From: Catenuloplanes niger
GTDB taxonomy: Bacteria; Actinomycetota; Actinomycetes; Mycobacteriales; Micromonosporaceae
Direction of reading: 5' to 3'
Length of the DNA stretch: 64,000 nucleotides
Assembly (NCBI RefSeq): GCF_031458255.1
Contig: NZ_JAVDYC010000001.1
Span: forward strand, 62,001 to 126,000
The notes below the pieces were generated by a model that saw only the letters and a program-made list of their open reading frames with translations, had not been told where the DNA came from and searched no databases. The translations under genes and the position numbers were made by a program. Positions 41,794 through 50,999 of the stretch are shown here, in pieces; within the stretch, counting starts at the first letter, position 1, and every line of letters starts with the position of its first letter.

Positions 41794-42509
41794 TGCGAAC
41801 CTCCGGGTGTGTCGGGATGACGGACGTCGTGGGTGCGGAGCCGGCCGCACATGCCCCAGCCCGCGGTCTCGCTCGGCGGCGCGGCGCGCACGCCGCCGTC
41901 GCGGAGGTGCGCGGCGTCACCGGCGTCGAGATTCTTCAATATATCGGCGGTCCGGGCGGTCTGCGCGGCGACCGTCTCCTGCCAGATCTCCCGCCAGCGC
42001 GGGACCCGGTGCCGCACCAGCCGCACGGCGTCGTCGTAGAACGCGTGCAGCGGTGCCGGGTCGCCGGCCGCGGCCGCGTCCCGCAGCCGGCGGAACCCCG
42101 CCACCGCCAGGTCGCGGCGGTGGGCGACCGCCGCCTCGTCCGCGGTCGCCAGCACCGCGGCCGCGGCGTAGGACTCCGGCGTCTCCAGGACGTCCGGCGG
42201 GAACGTCATCACCGCGTCGCCGGCCTCGGGCAAGCCGGCGTTCGACATGACGACCAGCACCTGGAGATCGCCGTGGTTGACCGCGCGGTGGATGACGCCG
42301 GGCGTGAACCAGATCAGCGAGCCGGCCCGCAGCGGTGTCTCCCGGAAGCCGGACGCGTCCAGCGTCTGCAGCGCGCCGGTGCCACCGGTGACCACGTACG
42401 CCTCGGTGGACGCGGTGTGCAGGTGCGGCGTGCCGCCGGCCAGCCCGTCCGCGCACTCCCCTGAGTAAACGGTCAGCCGGCTGACCGAGGTGCCACCGGG
42501 GAACGTCAT
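41790..42509 (-). CDS. Cupin-domain protein
   Basis: 239 residues. The N-terminal half is a cupin barrel with two metal-binding type motifs (TPHLHTASTEAYVVTGGTGA and PGVIHRAVNHGDLQVLV). The C-terminal half is helical and not recognised. It overlaps both neighbours by four bases (ATGA with DUF6807, GTGA with the oxidoreductase). Its place among sugar oxidoreductases suggests a sugar isomerase, epimerase or sensor role. Confidence 0.8.
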   Translation of the reverse strand: MTFPGGTSVSRLTVYSGECADGLAGGTPHLHTASTEAYVVTGGTGALQTLDASGFRETPLRAGSLIWFTPGVIHRAVNHGDLQVLVVMSNAGLPEAGDAVMTFPPDVLETPESYAAAAVLATADEAAVAHRRDLAVAGFRRLRDAAAAGDPAPLHAFYDDAVRLVRHRVPRWREIWQETVAAQTARTADILKNLDAGDAAHLRDGGVRAAPPSETAGWGMCGRLRTHDVRHPDTPGGSQ

Positions 42510-43414
42510 GACGCCAGCACGGTGCGGCCCGCGGCGGCCAGCCGGTGCGTACCCTCGTCGCCGTGGTCGCCGGTGGCGACGACCACCGCGTAGCGGAACG
42601 TCAGCGTGCCGCCCGCCTCGAACGGCAGTTCCTCGCTGAAGAACGGTGCCGGGCAGAGGCAGGCGAACTCCTCGCTGCGGGTGAACCACTGCGGCGGATG
42701 CTGCGGGTTGCGGGTGTCGTCGACCATCACGATCGTGGACGCGCGGCCGGTCTCGTCGTGCTTGCCGCGGTAGGCGAACCACTCCGCGCGGGTGCCGCGC
42801 AGGTCGTCCGCGCCGACGCCGTGGGGTGACTGCGCGGTGCCGTTCGTGAAACTGCGTGGCCCGCGCCAGAACAGCCCGCCGTACCCGGCGTTCTCCCGGC
42901 CCTTGGTGGTCGGCGACCCGATCCGAAGGGTCTCGCCGGAGACGTTCGTCATCGCGGTCTCGAAGGTCAGCACCCAGCTCACGTCGTCCAGCAGCGACAC
43001 GGTCAGCGCGCGGGTCTCGTCGACGACCGGCGTGCCCCGCTGCGACGTCCAGTCCAGCGTGTGGGTGAGCGCGGCCGTGTCGCCGTCCACGGTCAGCCGC
43101 GTCATCTCCCGGTGCGCGGCCGTGCCGTTGTTGTCCTGCTGCACGTAGAACCGGCCGTGCACGTAGGTCGGGCCGCCCCAGAAGTTGTGCTCCCCCAGGT
43201 GCGGCAGCGACCAGGCGATGCCCTTGTGCCAGACGTGGTCGTGCGGGCGGAACAGCGAGACCAGATCCCCGGCGAGCGTACGGATCGGGTGCAGGTACGG
43301 CTTCGGCGACTCCAGCTGCACCGTGTCCGGCACGTAGACGTAGGTGACGATCGGCACGTCCCCGGCCGTGACCGTGACCTCTCTGCCGAGCGTGTGGTCG
43401 ACCTGCAGGCTCAT
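42506..43414 (-). CDS. DUF6807 (PmoA-annotated) family protein
   Basis: 302 residues. Recognisable phrases are KPYLHPIRTLAGDLVSLFRP, DHVWHKGIAWSLPHLGEHNF and AYRGKHDETGRASTIVMVDD, conserved in proteins annotated as DUF6807 or, misleadingly, methane oxygenase PmoA. These occur with Gfo/Idh/MocA oxidoreductases and ABC sugar importers and are soluble beta-rich proteins. Histidines in DHVWHKG may bind a metal or sugar. Overlaps its neighbours by ATGA at both ends. The reaction is unknown. Confidence 0.8.
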   Translation of the reverse strand: MSLQVDHTLGREVTVTAGDVPIVTYVYVPDTVQLESPKPYLHPIRTLAGDLVSLFRPHDHVWHKGIAWSLPHLGEHNFWGGPTYVHGRFYVQQDNNGTAAHREMTRLTVDGDTAALTHTLDWTSQRGTPVVDETRALTVSLLDDVSWVLTFETAMTNVSGETLRIGSPTTKGRENAGYGGLFWRGPRSFTNGTAQSPHGVGADDLRGTRAEWFAYRGKHDETGRASTIVMVDDTRNPQHPPQWFTRSEEFACLCPAPFFSEELPFEAGGTLTFRYAVVVATGDHGDEGTHRLAAAGRTVLAS

Positions 43415-44532
43415 GCGGTGCGGTGCCCTTCCGTTGCGGCCGGCGCCGTCCAGGGTGCGTCGACGCCGTTCATCCGGGCGGCGAACGGGTCGTCCGGGCC
43501 GATCTCGCCGGCCCGCACCGGCACGCCGGTGAACGCGGACCGGTAGAGCGCGGCGACGAACTCCATGGTCCGGCGGGTGTCGGCGAGCGTGACCGGTGGC
43601 TCGGTCCCGGCGTCGAGTGCGTCCAGCACGGCCGCCAGCTGCCCGGCGTGGCCGGACTCGACGTCGTCCCAGTCCGCGTACCAGCGCCGTTTGACGTCAC
43701 CGGAGCCGGGCGCGGGCGTGACGGTCCAGTGGTCGTCGGTGTATCCGTACAGGTGGGTCAGCTCGACCGTGGCGCGCTCGAAGTCGAACCGCAGCGCGGA
43801 CGTCTGGCGCGGCGAGACCACGGAGTTGACCACGGACGCGAGCGTGCCGTCGGCGAACGTGACCAGCGCCATCGACACGTCCTCGGTGTGCACCTGGTGC
43901 CGGGCCCGCCGGCCGGCCACCGCGGTGACCCGCTCCCACGGCCCGAGGACGGACAGCAGCAGGTCGAACTGGTGGATGCCGTGGCCCATGGTCGGGCCAC
44001 CGCCCTCGGTCTCCCACCTCCCGCGCCACGGCGCGGCGAAGTAGGCGTCGTCGCGGAACCAGAGCGTGTCGCAGGTGGCCAGCAGCGACCGGCCGAGGTG
44101 GCCGTCCGCGGCGAGGCGGCGCAGCCGGGCCGCGCCCGTGCCGAAGCGGTGCTGGAACACGGTGGCGACGTGCCGGCCGGTCTCCTTGGACACGGTGGCG
44201 ATCGCGTCCAGTTCGGACAGAGACAGCGTCGGCGGCTTCTCCACGAGCACGTGCGCACCGGCCCGCAGCGCCTCGATCGCGAGCGGCGCGTGGGTGGCCG
44301 GCGGCGTGCACAGGTGGACGAGGTCGACCCGGTGCGCCGCCAGCAGCTCGGTCAGGCCGGGGGCGACCACCGGGGTGTCCCACTCGGCCGCGAACGTGCG
44401 GGCCCGGTCCGCGTCGACGTCGACGACCGCGGTCAGCGCGACCCGGTCCGGGTGTGCGCGCAACGCCCGGGCGTGGGCGGTGGCGATGCCTCCGGTGCCG
44501 ATGATCGCCGCGCGGTAGGGGGTCTGGGTCAT
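43411..44532 (-). CDS. Gfo/Idh/MocA-family oxidoreductase
   Basis: 373 residues. The Rossmann domain has AAIIGTGGIATAHARAL, the dinucleotide-proximal VVDVDADRA, and the signature VEKPPTLSLSELD. The catalytic region holds QHRFGTGAARLRRL and GGPTMGHGIHQFDLLL, with the H-x-x-D pair. It starts at ATG 44532 with GAGGAG seven bases upstream. It is the first gene after the hairpin that follows the binding protein gene. It acts with the second oxidoreductase, probably in oxidation of an imported sugar or aminosugar. Confidence 0.88.
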   Translation of the reverse strand: MTQTPYRAAIIGTGGIATAHARALRAHPDRVALTAVVDVDADRARTFAAEWDTPVVAPGLTELLAAHRVDLVHLCTPPATHAPLAIEALRAGAHVLVEKPPTLSLSELDAIATVSKETGRHVATVFQHRFGTGAARLRRLAADGHLGRSLLATCDTLWFRDDAYFAAPWRGRWETEGGGPTMGHGIHQFDLLLSVLGPWERVTAVAGRRARHQVHTEDVSMALVTFADGTLASVVNSVVSPRQTSALRFDFERATVELTHLYGYTDDHWTVTPAPGSGDVKRRWYADWDDVESGHAGQLAAVLDALDAGTEPPVTLADTRRTMEFVAALYRSAFTGVPVRAGEIGPDDPFAARMNGVDAPWTAPAATEGHRTA

Positions 44533-44550
44533 GCCACGCTCCTCGGGACA

Positions 44551-44578
44551 CGGGCCGGTGCCGGACGGCACCGGCCCG
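44551..44578. terminator. Perfect 12-bp hairpin between transport and catabolic genes
   Basis: 44551-44562 pairs with 44567-44578 around a GGAC loop with no mismatch. It sits between the binding-protein stop and the next gene's ribosome site in the same operon. It may partly terminate transcription or protect the upstream mRNA, giving more binding protein than enzymes. Confidence 0.7.
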
Positions 44579-44591
44579 CTGCGCTGGTGGG

Positions 44592-45902
44592 TCAGGCGGC
44601 GTCGATCTCGGTCTGCAGCTCCTTGATGAACGACTCCGCGGCGGCCTGCGGCGTCTTGCGCTCGAACAGGACCTCCTCGGTGTGCCGCTTGAGGATCGCC
44701 TCGATGCCGCTGGCGCCGTTCGGGGTGACGCGCGGCGCCGGGCCGACCTTGACCGTGTCGAGGTACTCAGCGGCGGCCTTGTCGGTGGCGGTGAGCTTCG
44801 GCGCGAGCGCGGCCCGGATCGTCCGGTTGCCGGGCACGCCGCGGTCGGTGAGCAGCACGTCCGCGGCCTCCTGGGTGTTGAGCAGGAAGTCGACGAACGC
44901 GGCGGCCTCGGCCGGCTGCTTCGACCGGGCGGAGATCGCCCAGTACATGGACGGCTTGTAGTAGGCGCCCGGCGTACCCACCTGGGACTCGCCCGGGATC
45001 TGGACCAGCCGCAGGTTCTGGCCGCTGGCCGCCGCGAACGACGTCAGCTGGGTGTTCCACGACGTGCCGATCGCGGTCGCGTTCGTGGCCATGCCGGACT
45101 GGTCCAGCGCGGCACCGGCCCGCTCGATGGTGACCGACGCGGCCGGGCCGATGCCGGTCTTCGACAGGTCCAGCAGGTACTGCCAGTACTGGGCGAGCAC
45201 GGCCGGCGGCGCGGAGACCTTGCCGGCCTCGTCGTACAGCGACGCGCCCTGCTGGCGGAGCCAGATGTTGACCGAACCGGTGTCGAAGCCCCAGAGCTGG
45301 ACGCCGTTGACCTTGCCGCCGCTGGCCTTGGAAATCTTGTCGCCGACCGTGCGCAGGTCCTCCCAGGACCACGTCGCGGTGTCCGGCAGCGTGACGTTGT
45401 ACTGCTTGAGCAGGTCGTCGTTGACGATGAACGAGTACGCGGTGAGGCCGGTCGGGATCGCGTACTGCTTGCCGTCGACCTTGCCGGTGTCCAGCGCGGC
45501 CGCCTCGATGTCCGCTGTCTTCAGGTGGTTGGACGCGGTGCCCAGGTCGAGCAGCGCGCCACGCTCGGCGTACGAGGCGAGGTAGAGCTCGTCCATCTGG
45601 ATGATGTCCGGCGCGTCGTTCGCCGCGACCGTGGTGGCCAGGCTGTCCCAGTAGCCGTTCCAGTCCTTGAACTCGCCCTTGACGGTGATGTTCGGGTACT
45701 TGACCTTGAACAGGTCGATCGCCTGCTGGGTGCGCTTGTGCCGCGCGTCCGAGCCCCACCAGGTGAAGCGGAGCGTGACCGGGTCCTTGGACAGCTCACC
45801 GCCCGCGTCACCCCCGCCGCCACCGCAGGCCGCGAGCGCGGTGGACGCGCCGACCGCGCCCGCGAGGGAGAGAACCGTACGCCGGGATATGCCGTTGCTC
45901 AT
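44592..45902 (-). CDS. Extracellular sugar-binding protein of an ABC importer
   Basis: 436 residues, family 1 extracellular solute-binding protein. A twin-arginine signal and lipobox are visible (SRRTVLSLAGAVGASTALAA, then CGGGG). Family segments are LRFTWWGSDARHKRTQQAID, NDAPDIIQMDELYLASYAER and GTPGAYYKPSMYWAISARSK. It delivers a sugar or oligosaccharide to the two permeases encoded upstream. The ATP-binding subunit is missing here, as usual in actinobacteria where a shared MsiK-type ATPase serves many importers. The sugar is unknown. Confidence 0.92.
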   Translation of the reverse strand: MSNGISRRTVLSLAGAVGASTALAACGGGGGDAGGELSKDPVTLRFTWWGSDARHKRTQQAIDLFKVKYPNITVKGEFKDWNGYWDSLATTVAANDAPDIIQMDELYLASYAERGALLDLGTASNHLKTADIEAAALDTGKVDGKQYAIPTGLTAYSFIVNDDLLKQYNVTLPDTATWSWEDLRTVGDKISKASGGKVNGVQLWGFDTGSVNIWLRQQGASLYDEAGKVSAPPAVLAQYWQYLLDLSKTGIGPAASVTIERAGAALDQSGMATNATAIGTSWNTQLTSFAAASGQNLRLVQIPGESQVGTPGAYYKPSMYWAISARSKQPAEAAAFVDFLLNTQEAADVLLTDRGVPGNRTIRAALAPKLTATDKAAAEYLDTVKVGPAPRVTPNGASGIEAILKRHTEEVLFERKTPQAAAESFIKELQTEIDAA

Positions 45903-45941
45903 CGAATGTGCCCTTTCGATGTATGTCAATCCGGGAGGGGA

Positions 45942-46841
45942 CTACTTGATACCGGTGGTGGCGATGCCCTTGATCAGGTATCGCTGGCCGATCAGGAAGG
46001 CGAGGAAGATCGGCAGCAGGGAGACCACGCTCATCGCGAACATGGAGCCCCATGACGTGGCGACCGTGGCGTCCACGAACGAGCGCAGCGCGACCGGCAC
46101 CGTGTACATCTCCGGGTCGGTCAGGTAGATCAGCTGCGAGAAGAAGTCGTTCCACGTCCAGATGAACGTGAAGATCGTGGTGGTGGCCAGCGCCGGCAGC
46201 ATCAGCGGCAGGATGACCTGCAGGAAGATGCGCGGGTGGCCGGCGCCGTCGATGCGTGCGGCCTCGTCCAGCTCGCGCGGCAGGCCGCGGATGAACTGGA
46301 CCATCAGGAACACGAAGAACGCGTCCGTGGCCAGCAGCTTCGGCACGACCAACGGCAGGAACGTGTTCACCCAGCCGAGGTTCGAGAAGATGATGTACTG
46401 CGGGACGATCAGCACGTGGATCGGCAGCATGATCGTCATCAGCATGATGGCGAACCACCACTTCTTCCCGGTGAACTCCAGGCGGGCGAACGCGTACGCC
46501 GCCATCGAGCAGGAGACCAGGTTGCCGATGATGCAGCCGAGCACCACGATCGCCGAGTTCAGCATGTAGTGGCCGAACGGCGAGGCGAGCGCGTTCCACC
46601 CGTCGCTGTAGTTGGAGACCTCGAAGCTGTCCAGCACCAGGCCGGGCGAGCGGAAGATCTCGTTGTTCGGCCGCAGTGAGCTGACCACCATCCAGATGAC
46701 CGGGTAGAGCATCACGATCGCGAACGCGATCAGCGCGGCGTGCTTGAGCGTCGACTTGACCCAGCCCGGCAGCACGAATTTCGGCGGCGGCGGGTCGTCG
46801 TGGGTGGCGACCGGGACGGGGCGCTCCTTGAGGTCAGTCAT
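45942..46841 (-). CDS. ABC sugar importer permease, MalG/AraQ type
   Basis: 299 residues with six predicted membrane helices. The cytoplasmic coupling loop EELDEAARIDGA-type motif is present as RELDEAARIDGAGHPRIFLQ, followed by ILPLMLPALAT. The N-terminus is cytoplasmic and proline-rich. It overlaps the upstream permease gene by eight bases and is followed by the binding-protein gene after 39 bases. It forms the inner-membrane channel with the MalF-type subunit. Confidence 0.93.
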   Translation of the reverse strand: MTDLKERPVPVATHDDPPPPKFVLPGWVKSTLKHAALIAFAIVMLYPVIWMVVSSLRPNNEIFRSPGLVLDSFEVSNYSDGWNALASPFGHYMLNSAIVVLGCIIGNLVSCSMAAYAFARLEFTGKKWWFAIMLMTIMLPIHVLIVPQYIIFSNLGWVNTFLPLVVPKLLATDAFFVFLMVQFIRGLPRELDEAARIDGAGHPRIFLQVILPLMLPALATTTIFTFIWTWNDFFSQLIYLTDPEMYTVPVALRSFVDATVATSWGSMFAMSVVSLLPIFLAFLIGQRYLIKGIATTGIK

Positions 46842-47763
46842 CGTAGAACACCCATCGCTTGGCGGCCCAGAAGTTGATCGCGGTGAACCCGGCGATGATG
46901 ATCAGGAGCAGCCAGGCGAGCGCCGAGGCGTACCCCATGTCGAATCTGGCGAAGCCGCGCTCGTAGAGGAAGAGCGTGTAGAACAGCGTCGAGTCCGACG
47001 GCCCGCCGGTGCCGCCCGAGACGACGAACGCCTGGGTGAACGACTGGAACGCGTGGATGATCTGCAGCACCAGGTTGAAGAAGATGATCGGCGACAGCAG
47101 CGGCACGGTGATCTTCTTGAACTGCGTCCACTTGCTCGCGCCGTCCACGGACGCGGCCTCGTAGTACATCACCGGGATCTGCCGCAGGCCGGCCAGGAAG
47201 ATCACCATCGGCGCGCCGAACGTCCAGACGTTCAGGATGATCAGCGTGCCGAGCGCGGTGTCCGGGTCGGAGATCCAGCCGCGGCCCGTGATGCCGAAGA
47301 TGCCGAGCACCTGGTTGAGCAGCCCCTCGGCCCCGAAGATCTGCTTCCACAGCACCGCGATCGCGACGCTGGAGCCGAGCAGCGACGGCAGGTAGAACGC
47401 GGACCGGTAGAACGGCAGGCCGCGCAGCCCGCGGTCGAGCAGGATCGCCAGCCCGAGCGCCGCGAGCAGCTGCAGCGGCACCGAGACGAACACGTAGACG
47501 AAGGTGACGCCGAGCGACCGGTGCAGGCGCTCGTCGCCGAACATGCGGGCGATGTTCTCGACGCCGTTGAACTCCGGCGGCTGGATCAGGTTGTAGTCGG
47601 TGAAGCTGAGCCCCAGCGAGGCCACGATCGGCCCGGCCGTGATCAGCAGGAGACCCGCGAACCACGGCAGCAGGAACAGGAAGGCGGCCTTGTTGTCCCG
47701 CTTTCGCGGAGGCGGGCCGCCCTTGGAGGTGCCGAGCCGTTGGAGCTCGCCGAGAGCACTCAC
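46834..47763 (-). CDS. ABC sugar importer permease, MalF/UgpA type
   Basis: 309 residues with six predicted membrane helices. It has a PLQLLAALGLAILLDRGLRG region and the coupling loop YYEAASVDGASKWTQFKKIT followed by VPLLSPIIFFN. The GTG at 47763 is fixed by GGAGG five bases upstream; a longer frame is not needed. It is the first gene of the seven-gene operon running to 40516 and lies downstream of two LacI-type operators. Confidence 0.92.
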   Translation of the reverse strand: MSALGELQRLGTSKGGPPPRKRDNKAAFLFLLPWFAGLLLITAGPIVASLGLSFTDYNLIQPPEFNGVENIARMFGDERLHRSLGVTFVYVFVSVPLQLLAALGLAILLDRGLRGLPFYRSAFYLPSLLGSSVAIAVLWKQIFGAEGLLNQVLGIFGITGRGWISDPDTALGTLIILNVWTFGAPMVIFLAGLRQIPVMYYEAASVDGASKWTQFKKITVPLLSPIIFFNLVLQIIHAFQSFTQAFVVSGGTGGPSDSTLFYTLFLYERGFARFDMGYASALAWLLLIIIAGFTAINFWAAKRWVFYDD

Positions 47764-47863
47764 ACGACCCTCCTTCACATGAGCAGTCACTTGTGGCGCG
47801 CGATCCCCCCGAACCGGGGTGCCTCCGGCAAGGGGGATGTTTCGGGTGGAAAGCATCGAAGGG

Positions 47864-47877
47864 GGAAAGCGCTTTCC
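47864..47877. promoter_or_regulatory. LacI-family operator, proximal
   Basis: GGAAAGCGCTTTCC, a perfect 14-base palindrome with the central CG typical of LacI-family sites, 101 bases upstream of the first permease gene. Confidence 0.75.
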
Positions 47878-48028
47878 GCAGTCTGCATCGATGCTGTGAC
47901 GCACGTCAAGTGTTTCGGGGCGATGACAATGGATCGTTTCAGCGCCGCTTCACCGCGCTCACCTCAGCGACGATCGACGTGTTTCTTTAAACCATTCAAC
48001 GGGTCCGGTCGCGGCCGGCCCGACCTAC

Positions 48029-48044
48029 GGGAAAGCGCTTGCCC
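48029..48044. promoter_or_regulatory. LacI-family operator, distal
   Basis: GGGAAAGCGCTTGCCC, palindromic at 14 of 16 positions and sharing GAAAGCGCTT with the proximal site. The two centres are about 166 bases apart, close to 16 helical turns, so a repressor tetramer could bridge them. Confidence 0.65.
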
Positions 48045-49158
48045 ATTCCGGACTTTTCCGGCAGTTGCCACGCGCATCGGCGCGCCTCCTCCGCCCGCCG
48101 GACGCGGGCCGGGGTGCCCTCCGGTCCGCGCCGCCTGGAAACGTATTCCGCAGTCTGCTCACCCGGGTCGAACGCGTCAAGATCTCGTTACGCCCAGATC
48201 ACCAGCCGCATCTTCCGCCCGAGCCTGTCATGCCGCCCACCCACCGCGCCACCGCCACCACGGCCGCAAAACGGCATCGAACGCAGACCGGCACCCCTCT
48301 CCCCCGCCTCCGTGCACCAACCCGGGCACGCCACCGACCGCGCATCACGCGACTCCCGGCGGCAGCCTTGCGCCGAGCTCCCACGCGACTTCTCCGGCGG
48401 AGGCCTTGCGCCAAGCTCCCACGCGACTTCCGGCGGCGGCCTTGCGCCAAGCCCACGCGACACCGCCCGGCACAGGCGCCGTCCACCCCGGCGCGCCGGC
48501 CGCAGCGCGAGCCGGCTCGGCCCGGCTCGGGGTCAACCACGTGACCGCAAGCCGGCAGGGCAACGACGCAGCACGCAAACGACCGCCCGCACAGCGACAC
48601 AAGCCAGCAGGCCCCTCGAACGTCTCCACGCGATGCGGCTGCGGTCGCCGGGCCCGCCAGATCCGGGTCCCTTCGGCGAGGCTGATCGGCATCCCGCCCC
48701 GCTCAGCCGGTCAGCGAGTAGTCGCGCCGGCCAATGCGGCACCCGACGGGTTCGATGTCGCCGCAACAACCGTCGCCTCATCGACACCGTCTGAGCGGCC
48801 GGGCGGGGCAGGTCGGCCGGGGGCCGTACCGGGCGGGAACAACGCCTCAAGATGCGCGACGACGTCTGCTGGCACAGCAGGATATCGGAACCGTTGACAT
48901 GCCCGCCGAAGGTCTGTCCCGCGACCTCCGAGCGACTCGGATCGACCCTACGCGCGGTCGCCGCCGGCCCGGCACTCCACCGAAACCGGCAAGGGCGGCC
49001 GGCCACGAAGGCCGGCCGCGTAGCGCCGACCATCGGCAGGATCGCCGCGCACCTGCGGTGCCCGCCGGTTGCAGTTCGGTGCCGCGATCAGAGCGGCACC
49101 CGGTTCCCCGAAAGGCACCTCGTCGCACCCGCGGCACCAGCCAGAGGGGAACTCGCCG
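48045..49158. other. Gene-poor stretch with tandem repeats
   Basis: About 1.1 kb without a convincing gene. Many overlapping frames are open because stop codons are rare in GC-rich DNA, but none shows coding bias or a family match. A three-unit tandem repeat lies at 48346-48453. Confidence 0.55.
48346..48453. repeat. Three-unit tandem repeat of 34-38 bp
   Basis: Units start at 48346, 48382 and 48420 with CACGCGACT and continue through CCGGCGG, CCTTGCGCC and AAGC or GAGC. A fourth unit starts at 48454 with CACGCGAC and breaks off. On the minus strand the repeat could encode a V-A-W-E-L-G-A-R-P-P-P-E-type peptide, but no gene contains it. Confidence 0.7.
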
Positions 49159-49281
49159 ATGAAGAACAGCCGCCGGCGTACGCGCCGAACCCGCCGCCGC
49201 TTCCGTGTCGATCTCGTGTTGGTGTTGCGCGGTTTCGAGCTCGCGCTGCGCCTGGTGGACCTGTGCCGGGACCTGCTCTGA
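49159..49281 (+). CDS. Small basic peptide, 40 residues, tentative
   Basis: An ATG preceded by GAGGGG at about ten bases opens a 40-codon frame: an arginine-rich head (MKNSRRRTRRTRRRFRVD) and an amphipathic leucine-rich tail (LVLVLRGFELALRLVDL, then CRDLL). The clear split between basic and hydrophobic halves suggests a real small membrane-associated or nucleic-acid-binding peptide. No homolog is known to me, and chance cannot be excluded. Confidence 0.35.
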   Translation: MKNSRRRTRRTRRRFRVDLVLVLRGFELALRLVDLCRDLL

Positions 49282-49430
49282 CCGCAACGGAAAACGGCAT
49301 GCCCTGGCGCTGGCAGCCGACGCATCCGCGGGATTGACTGACAGTATGGAAGGTTCTTACTTCACCGATCGGCCGAAGGAGAACGCCGAGCCGGAAGCTA
49401 CTAGGGTTCCGTCACGCGCGTAGGGATCCT

Positions 49431-50333
49431 ATGGTGACCGCCATGAGCGATGGCCCTCAAGATCCCTACGACCGTGCCGACTGGCTGGCCAGCAGTGGAC
49501 GGGTGGATGAGGCTGTCGCGTTGCGGCGAGAGCTGACCGACGACGGTGATTGGGAGGACCTGGCAGCGCTGGCGGAGAGCCTGGCACGGTGGGGACGAGC
49601 CGATGAGGCTCATGCCGCGTGGCGGACAGCGGTGACGGCCGGCCACCCGGCACCGCATCGCGCTCTGGCTGATCTGTACGACGCGGCGGGGCACACCGAC
49701 GACGCGATCACCGCGTGCACTTCGGCCGTTGCGGCGGACGAACCACGGGCGTGGTCACGACTGGCGGATCTGCTGAAGGACGCTGATCGTACGGACGATG
49801 CGGAGGCCGTATACCGCGCGGCGATCGCTGCCGGCCACAACGCGGCGGGCAGTGAGCTCGGCAGATTCCTGTCCGAGCGAGGCCGCCACGAGGAGGCCGT
49901 AGCCGCCTACCAGATCGCCGTCGGCACTGCGGGTGTCGCTCCGTGGCCGCTCGGGGAACTGCTGGAAAAGCTGGGGCGCACGGACGAGGCCATCGAGGTC
50001 TACACGCGGGCGGTCGCCGCCGGCCACGGCCACCTCCGCGGCCGGCTGGCGCGCGCATTGGAACACTTGGGCCGCACCGGCGAGGCTCTAGCCGTCGTCC
50101 GCGACGCGATCGCGAATCGGGACCGGGCCGCCTACAACGGGCTCGGATACCTCCTGGCGAAGCACGACCGCATCGAGGAGCTGATGACCGAGGCGACCCG
50201 GCTCCGCGACGACGGCGAACGGGGTGCGCTGATGTTGCTGCTGCGCGGAGCAGGCACCGGCAGCGAGGTTGGAGGGGACGGCCTTCGACAGATTCAATGC
50301 AGTGAGCGGACGCGTGAAACGCGAGAAGATTGA
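49431..50333 (+). CDS. Tetratricopeptide-repeat protein
   Basis: 300 residues made of about seven TPR-like helix pairs of 34-35 residues. The recurring phrase is LGRTDEAIEVYTRAVAAGH or close variants (GRADEAHAAWRTAVTAGHPA, DRTDDAEAVYRAAIAAGHNA, GRHEEAVAAYQIAVGTAGVA). It has no signal peptide or catalytic domain. The ATG at 49431 has AGGG upstream; a second ATG at 49443 is possible. It probably acts as a protein-binding scaffold. It stands alone between two gene-poor stretches, and its codon use is slightly less GC-biased than that of its neighbours. Confidence 0.75.
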   Translation: MVTAMSDGPQDPYDRADWLASSGRVDEAVALRRELTDDGDWEDLAALAESLARWGRADEAHAAWRTAVTAGHPAPHRALADLYDAAGHTDDAITACTSAVAADEPRAWSRLADLLKDADRTDDAEAVYRAAIAAGHNAAGSELGRFLSERGRHEEAVAAYQIAVGTAGVAPWPLGELLEKLGRTDEAIEVYTRAVAAGHGHLRGRLARALEHLGRTGEALAVVRDAIANRDRAAYNGLGYLLAKHDRIEELMTEATRLRDDGERGALMLLLRGAGTGSEVGGDGLRQIQCSERTRETRED

Positions 50334-50999
50334 CCACAGAGTGCGATGCCCGGTCACTGCCGGCCACACGAGCACGGCAGATCCGGTTACCGGGAGGAAG
50401 GGCTCGCCCCTATCAGTGGGGCACAAGGCTATGGAGCGCTGATTGGCTCGCGTTGCCATCGGGCGTCGCACGGATCGCGGCATGTGAGTAAACTGCGGTC
50501 TTATCGCCATTTTCCTGCCACCGTCAGCTGGCACGCGCTATGCGGGACCTATGGACGGTAAGCGGGTCGATCGGGAAGTCCGCTACACCATTTCGACGCC
50601 GGATAGTGCGATTCTCCGGAGTCCGGGGTCGGCTTGGGCGGTTCGGCGCGGCTTGCCTGCTGCTACGAGTTTCGCTTGTATCTTGCGGTTCACCGGCGGC
50701 GCGTTGGTGGCGGCCCTGCCGATGACTTGCTCCGCTTTTCGGCGGGTCGACGGCAGACGTGCAGCCGGCCGGTTATCAGGGTGTGCGTTGCAGGCCGAGG
50801 CTACAGGTGCTGTGGGTGGTCGGTCGGTCGGCGGAATGAAGCGGCAGATCGTCACGTCGCCTTGGCTCTGGGGCGATTGATCGGTACGCGGAGTGACCGA
50901 AGGTGCGGACGTGTGCGGGCCAGGTCCGGCAGGAGTGCGGCTGTCTCCTGCCGGACGATCGCTGCATGGCCGTGCCGGGAAATCCGGTTCGGTGGACCG
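50334..50999. other. Gap without recognisable gene
   Basis: About 670 bases of lower GC content than elsewhere. Short frames exist on both strands, but none has a family match, good ribosome site and codon bias together. It may be regulatory or a decayed gene. Confidence 0.5.

Noticed and set aside
48039-48794. Plus-strand frame of 251 codons in the gene-poor stretch
   Set aside because: No ribosome site or family match, and it reads through the tandem repeat in a different way in each unit.
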